From positions 9,936,001 through 10,000,000 of the forward strand of contig JAPTOF010000014.1 of the NCBI GenBank assembly GCA_028554755.1: a stretch of 64,000 bases of DNA. Reading direction: 5' to 3'. Each line of letters starts with the position of its first letter. The first letter of the stretch is position 1. The notes beneath the pieces were generated by a model, which was not told where the DNA came from, did no database searches, and worked only from the letters and a program-made list of their open reading frames with translations. A program made the position numbers and the translations under genes. Origin of the DNA: Cordia subcordata (taxonomy: Eukaryota; Streptophyta; Magnoliopsida; Boraginales; Cordiaceae). This document shows, piece by piece, positions 34,624 to 48,810 of the stretch.

Positions 34624-37600
34624 TCAAGATCTCTTGACGACAGCTATTGCGAAATAAGGATGGTGGCTGAATTCAAAGTAAACCTTTAGTGATGGGTCGA
34701 GAGTCCCTAATCGACAAATTAGATTCAAGGCAACGCCATTACGTTCTGCTACCTGCTCTAATCGGCGAAGTTCTTCCATTCTAACAGGATCATTGGAGAA
34801 AGAACTTCTCAAGTACTTCGCGATTCTTTGTGCATCCTTGAAGCAGTTGTACATAGGCAGAGTCTACGCAAAACAAGTGACAGTTAATATGGCAAATTTA
34901 CTAGGAGGGCGAAATCATATTTGCCTATGCACATAATACTTACAGAAAATCGAGCATTAGAAGTAGTCTCTTTGAACGAAAAGTAGCTAACATGATCAGG
35001 AAGACAAGCCTTTTGTAGGAGCTCAAAGTGTTGTATAAATCTCTGGAAGAAATGTAAATTAGTGAAAGTTAGTCACCCATGCTTCAGTATCTTCCTGCAG
35101 AGGGTGCTGCAGAAATCTAAAAATGCAAGTTACTAAAGATGCAGCTGAAGAAGCATAGCTTTTATACAGATCTTTGAATAATAAATTACCAAGTTAAGCC
35201 AAAAGAAGTTCTCAAAGCCCCTTAAAAAAGAAGCATTTCTTTTTCTGTAGCCATTTTCTTATTGTACCTTTACGCTACTTAGTTCACCATCTACAAAGCT
35301 GATGCTTTCTTCCCAATATAATTGAACAAAGTCAAACAAATGACCAGTACAAGAAAGCGTACCTCTTGCTCACTGTTGAAAGGACCCACGTTTTGGAAGA
35401 TCTTGTGTTCATTTCTCAAAGCAGCAAGCATCTAAAAACACAAAGCATTGCTCAAATGATTAAAACAAATGAATAAACCACCCAATCAGTGTGCCACATG
35501 GAATCCATGTCTTCCTAGGATAAGACCGCACATCAAATTGGAGAAGCAAGAACGCATTATCAAGACTGCTAAATAGACCAGAAACCATTTCACTAAAAGC
35601 TCACATACCATGGTGAGACCTTCAGCAACATATATCTGACACTGAAGAAGTGAAACTGTGGGAGGAATCCTATAATCCTTCGTCATCTCCTTTGAGAAGT
35701 CCCTCTTCTTCTTTCCTTTACGCCTGCCTGATAGATATGGAAAAGTATTACATAAGAACAAATCAAATCTTTGACTGAGAAACAACGTAAATAACCAAAT
35801 TTAGCCTGGTAAAAGTCCAGCAAACATTAAATGAGCAGGATCTTTTACCAAAAATTTTAGACAACAGAAATCACAAACTAAAAATCCCACCTTGGCAATT
35901 TGCTAGATCAATGATTTAATATGGCAAACCTAAAATTGAAGGTCATTTCTCGTCACAGTTGCAATCAGCCAGGGTAAATGTAGGTCTTCCTAGTGGGATA
36001 TAAGTCTTGGTTTGATACTATGTGGTTTAGTTAAACACAGCCACCAAAACCAGGCATCCTAATCGAGTAATCGTCAAATTTGGGACAAAAAGCCAGCATA
36101 TTTTCCTAAAGGAAAATTGATCATTCTCACTACCCAATGACTTTGTATTTACAAGAGGAAAAAAAAAATTATATTTCTTTCGTCAAACCAACCAAAGAAA
36201 GCAATACAGATATACTCAAAAGTTTTCCCAACCAAGCAAAGAATGAAAGTTCAAACCTGTGACCTTCAAACTCTAAAGTTCTAGGCTCACTTTCTCCAAT
36301 GAGAAATAAAAAATTAAAATACAGATTGAATGAACTATTTCCCCAACCAAGAAAGGATGAAGTTCAAAAGCGTGGACCTTCAGACATTTAAACTCTTAAG
36401 ATGAGTTTTTCTCCAATAAGAAATAGTGATGAAATCAATCAAACCTCAATCATAGGCAAATTTATGAAATTTAACATAAAAATTAAATCAATAATGAAAA
36501 CTGGCCTGTATGCACTTTTCTTAATATAATGTCATTGCGTCTTCAAGTTCCCCAACTGTGTTGCATCTTCAAGTTCACCAAAGGTGCAACATATTAACTA
36601 AGATGGTATTTGGGGTTCATCCCATAGCTAAATATAAAATCCCCGTTTCACAACTTCTTGATGAATAACAAGCTTCTCAGACCAATAAAACATCAATCTT
36701 ATCGTCGTCATTTTTCACCACCTAATTTAGGTTAACTCAAATTCTCCCCAAACTCACTAGCTCTCTGACGAAAATAAATTAAAAACAAAAAATCTCACTG
36801 CCCCTCTAATGTCGTGAATCCAGGATCAAGTAAAACACAATTACCTGTTCATATTATCCATTATAGAACATAAGATTGTCACTTTCTACAAAAGCTCAAT
36901 CCGCATACGTCCTTCTGCTAGCTATCCAGTGATTATAATCAGAGTCTTACACAACGGCAGTCCCTGTTAAATCTATCCCGTGACCCTGACAAAATAGTTT
37001 CTAAAAGCAGAATCTAAACAATAAAAGAGCAAATAATGCTCCGAAGTAGCTAGTACATGCAACAAAAGAACAGCCAAAGAGGACCACATCCTTGCACACT
37101 TATCAAAACTAAAGGAAATGTAGAAAGCATACTTACTACTTTCATTGCTCGAGATCATTTTAAGATGTGTTTTCTCCGCAAGCTTAATCATAATAACATA
37201 TGTGTACCAATAGACCATGCAATAATCACTGGGGGAATATAGCTCTAATTCAAATCCCAACAGGAGGAAACGTGAAGCGATCCAGTATGTTTGCTCTTCA
37301 ACCCACATGAGGATTTGTCTGCATATCTTGGTGCTGACATTCTGGAGCAAAAGATAAGAATTTTTGTCTATTGATTAAGACGACGGTGAATCTGTTGACA
37401 TGACAAAAGAAAGGGCAAAAACGACTGGCCAAGCAATGACATAAAATGTACATCTCCTGTTCCTATGTGGCTTCAAAAACATAACTGAGCAAAAGACAGA
37501 GTGGCCAGAGCAGAAGATATTGTGTTGAGGTATAATGTGAGCAACCAGAAATCTAATAGTTTCTTATAACTAAAAAAAATTAAAAATGAGAACAAGTTCT

Positions 37601-40600
37601 TCAAAGAATTTTGTGAAAGCTTCAGAAAATAGAAATTTCAACTTGTAGAGAGGAGAGTATTGACAACAAAAGCCCTGAAATCAATGGTGGCATGTAATAG
37701 ATAAATGCATATCCAAAAGTGTGCACTATGTTTACAAATGGAAGACATGAAATGAATTTGGATGTCAGCATAGAGATATCTGGTCTCATACGCTAATCAA
37801 AGGTACATATGTGATAAGACAAGCAACATCTCACAGGTCCAGAAAAACTTAAGACGGGGCAGTAAGGTATGATTCAGCCAAGATCATTTGACGTTAAGCA
37901 TACCAGTAATGCAAATTGTAATGTGTTACCTCATCATCCGAAGCACTCGGGATATCTCCAAACTCTTTTCTGAAAGCTAGTTCTAGCTGTCAAAGAAAAT
38001 TTTAGATCAGTCCTTGGGGTGCACATCAAATGGCAATAAACTTAATAGGAGCAACTAATCAAAATCCCAACCAGCCCCCCAAAAATGCAAAATAAAATAG
38101 AAACAGAAAAATCAAACAGCACTTTGTAGTCTTACAACTAGGATTAGACCCCCCAAAAATGCAAAATAAAATAGAAACAGAAAAATCAAACAGAACTGTG
38201 TAGTCTTACAACTAGGATTAGATAAAAGTACACGTATAGAAAGTACTGAAGAAAGCTAACTCAGTGAAGAGGAGCAGAAAAGCTTCTGATGGCAAAGGAA
38301 GTCCCCAAAGTCCATTAGTAGCATGCATGCATAGTCTCCCATCTAAGAGTATACATTTCTAGTTAACTTGTTTATTTCTAGAATCCTAATAGATAATTGT
38401 GCATAGTAAGCTATATCTGTGTACTTTGTTTAATAAATGAACTGAACCCTAAAAGGATTTGTAAATTAATACACTTTTTTAATCTCCTTACAAAGAGTCC
38501 AACCCATGGAATGTCGCACACAAAAGAAGCAACTTGGGCGATTGAAACGTGATAAAACATCCGTAGTAAATAAAGAATGCAATAACAAACAATGAAGGCT
38601 AATCAAAAGAACCCATAGGCAAAGTACCTGGACATATATAATACGCCAATCTTGTAAAACTTTCCCAAGTTTGCGCCTTTGCCATGCAGCATTTGTACAA
38701 ATAATCTTAAGCAAACTAATCAATAACTGCATAAACAAACAGAACATATCCTCTTATGAAATAAAATATCAACAACTGAAGAATAAAATTGATAAATACA
38801 AAAGTTCCACTAACTTCATAGCAGACAAAGAAAAAGAAATTATGCCAAAATTCACATGGTTGCAAAACCAACCAAGATACTTAAAAGCTCAGAAATTAAT
38901 CAGCTACCCATATTATATCATAATAATAATAAAAAGAACGTGTTGTTCTTATCAAAAAGAAGGAAAAAGGGACAGGGGGAAAGGGGGAAAGAGGAAAAAG
39001 GGAAAGGGAGAGGGGGAGACCAGAAAAGCTCTCAAGACAAGTTAAAACATTTTGACTAAGGAAAGGAAGAAACAGATCTTCACCTGACCAAGTTGGACGA
39101 CAGTTTCATTCTTTTGGATACCATGAGTCTTTGCTGCTTCAGGTAATACAGCAGCTTCACAAATTATTTGAAAGACATGATCATGTCCATAAAGTTTACC
39201 ATCTTTCACCAGCAGAAGCTGTTCATTAGATTTGACCATAAGTGGCCAATAATATAACATGTAATGTTTCAGCTCACTCACATGAAAAACAAAACGAGGG
39301 AATATCAGATGTTGGCAATACCCTATTTGAAGATCTTTTGTATGTTACGAGCATCACCATGACAATAAAAACATCAGTAAAGAAATCCTAACATAAAACT
39401 CCTGTATATAGTCAACAGTTTTTCTCTGATTCTTCTTTATGTTTTCTTTCAGTTTTACTGCTAAGGTAGATAATCAAGATAACTCATCTAGAGTCTTCCT
39501 CTTCATGAAAGTAGATACAAACACCATATAATGCATGGAAATCAATTATCAAATGGACATGCGCCCGTGCTCGGGTTGGGTGTGTGGTTGGTGGACTGGT
39601 GGTGCTCTTCAAAATCATTTTTCCAAATTGACCACAATGCTTTACAGGTAATGGAGTTAGACCGCACTAGCCTTGGGTGCAAACTGGTGAGAGATCTTCT
39701 TCCTGGAGCTGTTTTGACAGGAGAATTGTCTCCGGAAGCAAAAGCTTGTGAAAAGTATAGGCATGTTGTCCATAATGGCTAACAATGGGCCAGGAAGGTT
39801 TTGTGTTATTCAAGTCCAGGGAGGAGAAAAAACCAATAGATAATTGCACATGGGAGCAGAGGAGAGGTTTTTGGTGGAAAAGCAACGAGCAAACAGAAAG
39901 AAATTTGTTCAGGCGGGCTCACACCTGCCCGCATCAAATTAAGGAAGTCTGCTTGTGTCTAGACTCTGGTGATTCGGAGGGCAGAAATACTATGCGCTAC
40001 CTGATTGGACACAGAATCCAAGAATTAGCTTCCAGCAGTAGTTTGTTGACAAAAAGGGAAGAAACATAATAGCCTTCCAATCTGGATAGAGGTGGCTGCA
40101 ACTGCCATTTAGTGAATTCAACAAAAAGTACTCTGGTTCAAACTCAACGCAAAGGGATTAAGTTAACAAGAAGTTCGGGATCAAAGAAGTTGTATGTTTG
40201 AAAGGTGCTTTTGTAGGTGGCATTCAATTTGAATAATTTACCAAGTGTATCCCGTAACCTTTGGTTGATGACTCAATAAAATTAAACAAAAACTTTTTGT
40301 TTTGTACTATGTAAAAATTTAATTGAAAACTAAAGTGCCTCAATGGAAAAATCAGGGTACCCAGATTAAGAAAAGGAGTGAAAACTTCATCTAAAAGAGG
40401 CACTATAGAAAAACTAGTGCAAAAGCAAACAATAAATTTCTAGCCCTATCAGAGTATAGTTTGTAGTAGACCTGGCGGAGTTATCATTTATGTATCCAGA
40501 CATAAAAGTACACAATTCGGACAAATATCCATATGCATACCATATCTAACTGCTTTAAATGGCTTAAATTCACTTCTTTCCGTATTCAACCAATGTCTAG

Positions 40601-43600
40601 TTTATAAACACAGACCTGCCTAGTTACTACTTTCATTCCCAGCCCTGATCCAAACCATAGCTGATGAGAAATGATACATCTTTCATTCTCATTTTTAGGA
40701 ATGACATACCCAAAACTGTAAACAAATTTTGTTGAGAGGAAACAGAAAATAAATACAGACAGCTTTCCACTGCAGCCTCCAGATAATATGACGCATAGGT
40801 TCAGTGAGAGGATACAAGTGAATTGGCACCTGGTGGAGTCTAGAGCTATTAAGGCTTGGGGCTCCAAGCATGAAGCCGTGTTAGGTGGCCGAGTAGGATT
40901 GTTCTAAAAGCTGGATTGCTCACACAATACCTAGCTGCAAAAACTCTGGCACAAAGCCAAGTGAAAAGACTAAATCAACTTAAAGCGGGAGATTACCCGG
41001 GACAGAGACTGCTACTCCAACAATAGGCTGTTTCTTTATATTTAGAGTAGGAACTGGATCATATGGGATTGGGACTTATTCAGTGGGGTGCCTCCACCAT
41101 GACAGTAGCTTTAGCAGGTAAGTATGTTACACAGCCAAAAGAAGAAAAGAGAAAGACAAAAGGACATTGTAGTAAAAAGTTATCAAATTAACTTTGCTAG
41201 TCTATTTGGTTCCAGAAACTGCAATATCTTCAAATAGCAGCTCTAGGTGAAAATTAACAGCTTTTACAACATTTTGTGCTAAATCAAGAAAATTAGTGCC
41301 TGACATGACTCCCAATAAATGTCAACTACAATTTTCGATTCCACTCGGTCAGAATAGGACAATTGAGATAGACAGACACATGCACATACACATACACAGG
41401 GAGGAAGAGAAACACACACACACAGAGAATCTCAACAAGGGGGACCTCATGACAAACCTGGAGAAAAGCTCTGGCAACTAAATCAGGTTGTGACTTTTGG
41501 AAGTCAACCACAAAGCGGAAGACATGTTCTAGTGCAGGATCCAAAGTGAATGAACATAAAATTTCCAGATCATGGAGAAGCTTTTGAAAATATTCAATTG
41601 CCTGATACAGGAAAAACAAAAAATCATTTGATTTGCATAAATAGCAATGTTTATTCTCTCTGTGTCCAGTTTTTGCGATGCTCACCTTTTTCCAACTAAG
41701 TAATTTGATAGCACGAGGTGGAGTTGGAGCTGATAATCTACTGTTTAATGTAGAATCAAACCCAACTGGCTGCCATCCAGAGGCCGTTGTTTCACATGCT
41801 GTTCGCTCATCCGAAGTTCCACGAGCATTATTAGACTTCAGGAATTCTTCCAATTTAAGCATGGAATCGAGCTCTGACGAGCATGCACTGATATGTTTTC
41901 TTGCTAACTCCAAGCCTTTACCTTGAGGTCGCCTCATACATGTCAACACATGATAAAAGTGCTGAACACAGGAAAATACAGTAAATACCATCAGAGAAAC
42001 AACCGAGACCACGCCATGTTTGTGGCGCCATTCTATTTACCAAGTAAACCTATGTCAACAGAGCAAACAGAGAGAATTTTCATATCAAGGAGAAGAGACA
42101 TGAATTTTATAAATGTAATCGATGTACGTTTATCACATAGGACTACCAAGAAAAGAAGTACAAACTATTATTCCTCCAATGTAACAACACCCTATACCCC
42201 ACACCTCCCCCCTTCCCTGCCAAGCCTCTCTTTTTTCCTTCAGAAAAGAGAAGTAGAGAGAGGGGGAAAATTGGAAAGGAAGAAATTTACTTTCTTTCTT
42301 CTATTTTCAGGTCAGGAATGGGGGTTATTTGGGTGTGAGGTTGCAGAACAGAATAACCAGATGTCAATAATGCATGTTTGACATATTATAGGCATCAGAA
42401 TATAACCCCTATCTGTCAATTTCTGAAGCTGCAGAAGGCAACACAAGATTCTGTGATCCTTATGATGCTCCCAATGGAAAAGAGTGAATATCTTCTTCAT
42501 TAACTATAGAGATTTAAAATGCGAAAATAAGGGCAGGAGAAGCAGTTAACTACGTAAATTCTCCCGGGAAAGAACGGGCAGAAATGAGCTGTGTACCATT
42601 TGTGCTAATAATCCAAAATGGTGCCAACAAGATAAGCAAATGCTCTCAGCTTTCAAGAAGCAAGGATCCAATTAATCCTTGTTCAACAGCTAGAAGAATA
42701 GTTCCCAACTGTAGGAGACTTCCACTATATTTTCAAATCAGAAAATCTAAATCAATTATATCCTGAAAGCCAGTTATGTTAAATGGCCTTCAATGCATGA
42801 CCAAGTGAAAAAGACAACTTGAAATGAAGACATTACTCTATGTAAGATACAGAAAGAATAAAAACATAGGATAAGACCTTACGAAAACGCAAGCGACAGA
42901 GTAAAGCTTTGCACAATCCTTCTTCCAGATCAAGATTATTTTGCAAAGGCTCTATGTCTGCATTAAAAAGAAAAGTACAACCATGTGAAGGCAAGATCTA
43001 GAAAGCGATAACTTAAAAAGGTTTCAAGAAGCAGCCATTTTGCACATTGAAATCATAACCATGAATCACAATAAGCAAATGAAACAACCAACAACCAAGC
43101 AAATGATCTACGTGGAGGCACTTACAGGAACATCACGCTCCTGGAACATATCTTCTCAATATACTTCTATATTTTCACTTAGTGGAAACAAGGAGAGGGC
43201 AAAAATCAGATGGTTGATTTGGCCTTCAGGCAAGAAAATTCATCTTCATCTACTATGATATACACCTAAAACTATGCTTATCACTTCAGATGCCAAGAAC
43301 TTCCTGGATTCATACTGGTTGTTATGCTCTCAATAACTACAAAAAACATACCTACTCCTTTTTGATATATTAAATAGCACAAAAGATACTGTCAATGCTT
43401 AGTACCTTCTACAACTCTCTTCTTAGATGATGGAGATTTACAAGCCCGTAACTGCCGAGAAATTGTTTCATCAACTGCATGTAGCATTGATAAGCATTTA
43501 TCATCTCCATCCCCCTTTAGATTTACACCATGTGCCATGGTAAAGATATCTTCTTCCTGAAAAAGTTAAGAAATGGGTGAAATGTAGCAAAATGTCAAAT

Positions 43601-46600
43601 AAACAACGAAAAACCTTGAATGCACATGAAACAATTAAGGACATTTCTCTGACAAGGCCCAAGATAGAAATCATAAAGTTATTCTCAATTTAGTTTTATG
43701 GCAAATCTGAGTCTTTGAATGTGTTCACAAGGAGACCCATCTGTAATAGTAATAGTAAAGCAACCAAGGAACTTCATTGTGCTAGCTAGAGCATAATAGC
43801 ATCAGCGGCAACAGTTGAACGCTGTCTTTGGCGTAAAGTTGCCAGGACAACCCACAAACATTTACTAGAATGTTGAAATGCAGCTAAGGTGCCTTGGAAT
43901 CATTTGCTAGCCACTTGATCTCATAATTATGCACAGTCAATGAAGGGATTCTTACTTAGTTGGAATCTCAAACAAAAAGAGGGAACGAGTCAGATTGGAA
44001 GAAATAGAACAAGAATGTTTCAGATACTATAAGAGGTACCAGTATACCTTGAAGAAGATGCTTATCATCCTTAATTTTGGATAAGAGAAATAAGCTTAGA
44101 CAATCCTGATTCCTTCTTGAAGCTATCAATGAAGAGACTAGACCTATTTTCCATGTGGATTTGTCCTGGCGCATTCAATGATACTTACCAATCAAATGAA
44201 GTAAGTGGTCTTAATTTTCGACGTGGGTTCATCATGGCCCATTCAATGATATTTACCAATCAAATGAAGCAAGTGTCGAGTAAGAATACGTCACACAAAT
44301 CTAGACATGTCTCACAATGAAAAGTCAAACAATTAAAATCATATATTTCATCCCTCATGCACATATTACAGAGAGAACAAAATTTTAAAGCTTGAGCTGC
44401 TCTCACAACTAACATGAGTCTTTGTCTTTCTCCCATGTTGTAATCAACCATGCACATATTCTGAAAACCTTAAACTTGACCATCACTTCCATTTCATGGT
44501 CAACATTATACTCAAATAGGATGGAGGAAGAGTGGAAGAAGAAGGAAGGAAGGATTTGGTGGAGTACTTTACTTCATTTGTACGTGCATCTGAGACAGCT
44601 GAAACAAGTTCATTACAAGTAGCACGCATGAGCCGACAATAGGAATGAAGTATAGCATGTGAAGATGTTCTTTCCGGCCTCAAGAGGTAGATACAAGAGA
44701 AGACTGTTTGTGTAAGTGAATGGCCCTTATGCCATGTTGCCTGCAACATGGGATGGTAGATTAGTTACGGGACATAATTTCTTATGTTAACTATGATAAA
44801 ACCCATGTTTAGTAATCAATAGTGGTAATACCTCACATGCTGCAAGATGATCCATGAGATCAATAGTACGTTGAACGTCAATGGTTTTATCAAAACTTAG
44901 AGGAACAGGGGCAGCACCATGTTCAATGGCCTCATCAACAGAATAATATGTACGAATGATACCCGAATCCATCTTTGGGTCCATTATCTGCTTAGGAAAC
45001 GTAAACCATATGACTAAGATAAGCAGATAGCCTAAAATATAAAACCAGTACGTAAAAACATTGGTCAATCCAAAGTAAAATGACGAATTCTGCTGCAGCA
45101 ATAAATTTGCATTGGCAATCCAGTGGATCCAGTATGTATCAATAGCATGGACTTAGGAGACAAGGAAAGAATAACAGCAAGAATATGATATATTATGCAA
45201 GATGACAAAGTTGAATCATAATCTTGTTGTTATCTATGCAAAAAATATTCTTCAGAGGCATATACATTTAAGTATTAGGCTTATAAGCAAACTTCCATGC
45301 TAAGGTCCATAAGGACTATATATTGAGCTTGGTCAACAAGCTCTAATATCAATTCTGATCCTCTTCTTCCCGCTCAACAGTGACGACTCCATCTAGTTAT
45401 CCGTCAATCAGAATTATAACAAACAAAGTTAAGAGCATTTAAGTCATAATCTTTTAAGTTTCTTTATTTCTATTTTCTGAAGCCAGGCCAGAGACTTTGC
45501 TTTTAAACGAGTTCTCATAGTCCAGCTCCTTGCAGAGGAAAGGTTTACACACCAATTAAGTAGCATATCAATCGTAAAGAATCACCAGATAATGCAATCC
45601 GAGCACCTCTTTCTTTCCAATCACTAACCTCTAACTTACCCTGTGTTGTCTAACTCTAGATCTAATATAAGAATTACTTGGTAAGATCATAAAAAGTTTG
45701 AGTGTTCTAAAAATAGAGCACTTTGTTTAAATGTTGACACCAAAAATGCTACTTCTTTTCTCATGCTTAGGCTGTTATTGAACTTATTCAGTAGTACAAG
45801 TCAACTATCAGGTTTAACTGCAAAAGTATAATAGCAGGCCACTAAAGATGGTTTCCATTTCTATTTACTGTAAATGTTGCTTGACTGAACTTGTTCATTG
45901 GCTCCACAACCACGAGGAGCAAGGACAAGTATCCTATATGATACATAGATATCTTTCAAGGATTTCAATCCGGAAAAAGAATTGATAGCCTCTATTTGCT
46001 TTTGGGGTTTATGCATCTCTACAATTGAGCATTGAATAGGAAAGAGAATCTATCAACATCTTGGTCTAGGATAAAGCAAGGTCCTAACCAAGCAAAATAA
46101 TGAACTTGGCCAGTTCACGAACAAGAGCTGTGGCAGCAATTGTTTATTGGTCAGCACTCTTAGATTTCAAAGTCACCAGCAAAGTATCAAGCATCAGTCA
46201 ACAACAAAATCACATGTTATTCCCAGCTTTCTAAAATGATCCATGATGCATCTTCACCATAGATCTGAGGCCTAGGACTTTCTCCCACCTTCCTCCTCCT
46301 AGTTCCTCTACTAAATCATGCAACTATTTTCAGATAATCAAAAGATAGTTTCTTCTCTCAAAGTTAATCCCATTCCTCTACCATGTCAAACCCCATCTGT
46401 GTAGCCCAGAGAATAATACACCCAGTTCTTACTAAAACTCTCAAATGCCACTGTTACACCCAGAATACCAGCAAATGTTATGTCTTTGACCCTGAAAGTA
46501 GAAGTTATTCATCACTCAAATGCTTATTGTGGAGAATAACAAATTTGGCAGATATATGCCACATAAGATATAAGTCATGCTTTGTACCAAAATCTTGTAA

Positions 46601-48539
46601 ACTGATCATGAAAACCGCAAAACACAAACAGAACAACTTGCATGAAGGAAGCATCATCACCTCTAAGGCAGACATGGCAGCAAAAAGGTTGAAGTTGTCT
46701 CCATGTATAAGCTCACCATCTCGAAGATCTGTGGACATTATTTAACAGAAGGTAATGCTAAGTGGCAAAAAATTTGATAGCTGCATCACCGCAGCCTAAC
46801 CTGTGGGCATTATTCATTAAATCAGCTTTAAGTGAATTGAAAGGTGAAGAGCAAAGGGTCCATGAGAATTTATTTTAACTAGTTCAATTAACCAGTCACC
46901 AGACACTTTTCAGAAACAACCCAAGGACGCTAGTCAATCAGCCCATCTATTCCTCTCCATTAACAAAAAAGGGTATTGTGATGCATGAAGCTCCCACTAT
47001 ACGCAGGTCCAGGAAGGACCTGATCCATTTTGACGCTATTAAACAAAGCCTTACCTTTAATTTGATTGGCATGGACTTCATAAAAATAAAGGTACATCAC
47101 ATAAGTATCATATTCCATTGAAAGGAACCATGATGAGTACAAGGACTGAAAGAAATTATTCCATTTTGCACAAGGAGAAAACATGGTAAAAGTAAAACGA
47201 TACTTACAGCCAAACAGAAATCAAGTAGTTACAATTACGTTAAGAAATATAATTCTTCAGACATTTACCCCAACTTCATTCCCCAATTTAGCTTTTTTTC
47301 TTTTTCATTCTTCTGATTGTGGAAAGTCTCTCAAAAAGATGCAAGATAAGACTGCATATAATAGACCCAAATTAGGCCCAACCCTTCCCCAAACTCTGCA
47401 TAGACCATTTTCATACTCAGGGTTGCCATTTCATTTTTCTGATATGTCCTCTCCAACTTATTCAAACATTCATAATTCAATACAAAGACTTCAGCAAGAC
47501 AGAGTTGAAACTTTAAAGCCATTAGCATAACACATGTAAGACTGCAAGAAGACCAGAAAAAAAAAAAGGAAAAAAAAAGGCAAAGAAACACAAGTCATGA
47601 CCATCAATAACACATGTAAGGCTTCAGCAAGACAAAAGAATTATTACAAGAAAATCAAAAGATGAAAACTTTAAAGCCCTTACCGTCAATGATGCATGTA
47701 ATGCTGGGTAAATAGCTAATAATTCAATAGTCCTAGAGAATAACGGAATACTTTCTATATTTTACTGCTATTATCCACAATTTTCATAATATTCAACAAA
47801 AAAATCATCTTTTTCAAGTAACTGTTAACCCTTTTGAGTCCGTATCACCCGAAAAATCTACCAATTGCTTAAAGTTTTACCTCTTGAAGGAATTGAATAA
47901 ATGAAACATTCTACAACTTTAGACACGTGTAAAAAAGTTAAATAGGTATTCAGAACTTCAGAAGATAAGAAAAATGCAATCTGAGATAATAGTAACATTA
48001 GGGAAAAACAGAAAAATCAGTTGGAAAACTACATCAAGCAATTTCCTTTAGAGTATACAAATAAATACAAGTAAAGAAAAGGTGAAACGGTCAACAATTT
48101 AGTTTACTAACACTACTTTCTATATATAGTAATAAGCCGCTAAAAAGCAAATAGAGCATAACGAATCACATGCCAGCTAACATAAATATTAAAAAAAAAA
48201 AAAAGTTAAGATCAAACTCAATAAATAACATAAACAACATTAGATTAGTATAATCAATCAGATACAAAAAACAAAAAAAAAACACGAAAAAATAAATTAA
48301 GGTAAAACTCAACAAATAACATAAAATCAAATCATTACGTGATTTTCTTTTTACAACCTTGAGTTTTGAGATAAGAGACAGCGAAATAATGATAGGAAGA
48401 GAAAGATACCTCGGCAAGCGAAATGGAGGAGAGATGAAACGTCGGACCACACGGTTTGGTCCGAGGAAGGAATAGATGACGGATTTAACGGCACTCTGAT
48501 GTCTCTGCCGTTTAATACTTCACCTGGTTTCTCCGCCAT
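34624..48539 (-). CDS. NAA35: NatC N-terminal acetyltransferase auxiliary subunit NAA35 (Mak10), 16 exons, 731 aa
   Basis: Exons, 5' to 3': 48539-48410, 46728-46661, 44987-44832, 44740-44573, 43556-43406, 42957-42878, 41961-41686, 41601-41458, 39218-39084, 38726-38628, 37986-37930, 37341-37137, 35727-35609, 35431-35363, 35042-34944, 34863-34624; 2196 nt, all GT-AG and in frame. The Mak10 hallmark MDPKMDSG is at residues 68-75, followed by the [15 protein letters not shown] block in exon 4. A second conserved block, [19 protein letters not shown], lies in exon 10. Length is close to the family's 700-750 residues. NAA35 anchors the NatC complex (with NAA30 and NAA38) to ribosomes, where it acetylates Met-hydrophobic N-termini; in Arabidopsis loss affects photosynthesis. 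The copy looks intact. The longest introns are those at 39219-41457 and before exons 2, 3 and 13. Confidence 0.95.
38075..38222. repeat. Tandem duplication, 74 bp x 2, in a NAA35 intron
   Basis: Two adjacent copies each begin CCCCCCAAAAATGCAAAATA and end ACAACTAGGATTAGA. They differ at only a few positions, so the duplication is recent. It lies between exons 10 and 11. Confidence 0.9.
44172..44280. repeat. Direct repeat, 68 bp period, in a NAA35 intron
   Basis: The block CATTCAATGATACTTACCAA...GAAGTAAGTG recurs 68 bp later as CATTCAATGATATTTACCAA...GAAGCAAGTG. It is intronic, between exons 4 and 5. Confidence 0.8.
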
Positions 48540-48587
48540 TTTTCCTCCGACGTCTCACTCGAGAGGCTGTTCCACTCTGTGTGTCTC

Positions 48588-48619
<32 letters not shown>

Positions 48620-48810
48620 TGTGTGTGTGTGTGTGTGTGAGTGTGAGTGTGAGTGTGTTGAGGTTGAGGAAGGGTGAGAGGGGGTTTTGGCGTGGATTCC
48701 ACGAAGGTGTTGTTCGCGCTTCAGTAGAAGTGCACACCTTCGGTAGGGCAAGTACTTGAGTCGGATCATAAATTTTGACCCGTTTCAGTATTCCTTTTTA
48801 TATGTATGTG
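48540..48810 (-). promoter_or_regulatory. NAA35: NAA35 leader and core promoter with a TATA-like box
   Basis: On the minus strand a TATA-like ATATAAAAAGG lies at about 48803-48793, some 250 bases before the ATG. The leader contains a compound CA/CT microsatellite (plus-strand GT and GA runs at 48589-48656). Open frames through the microsatellite translate to Thr-His or Ser-Leu repeats and are not genes. Confidence 0.4.

Noticed and set aside
39531..40069. Plus-strand open frames of 83 and 94 codons
   Set aside because: They lie in a NAA35 intron on the opposite strand, show no recognisable motif, and have a composition no different from nearby intron.
41326..42012. A 228-codon minus-strand open frame that looks like a single gene
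   Set aside because: It is read-through of NAA35 exons 7 and 8 across an in-frame intron; the GT-AG junctions at 41686 and 41601 restore the conserved reading.
48499..48769. Overlapping open frames with Thr-His or Ser-Leu repeats on both strands
   Set aside because: Generated by the GT/GA microsatellite in the NAA35 leader.
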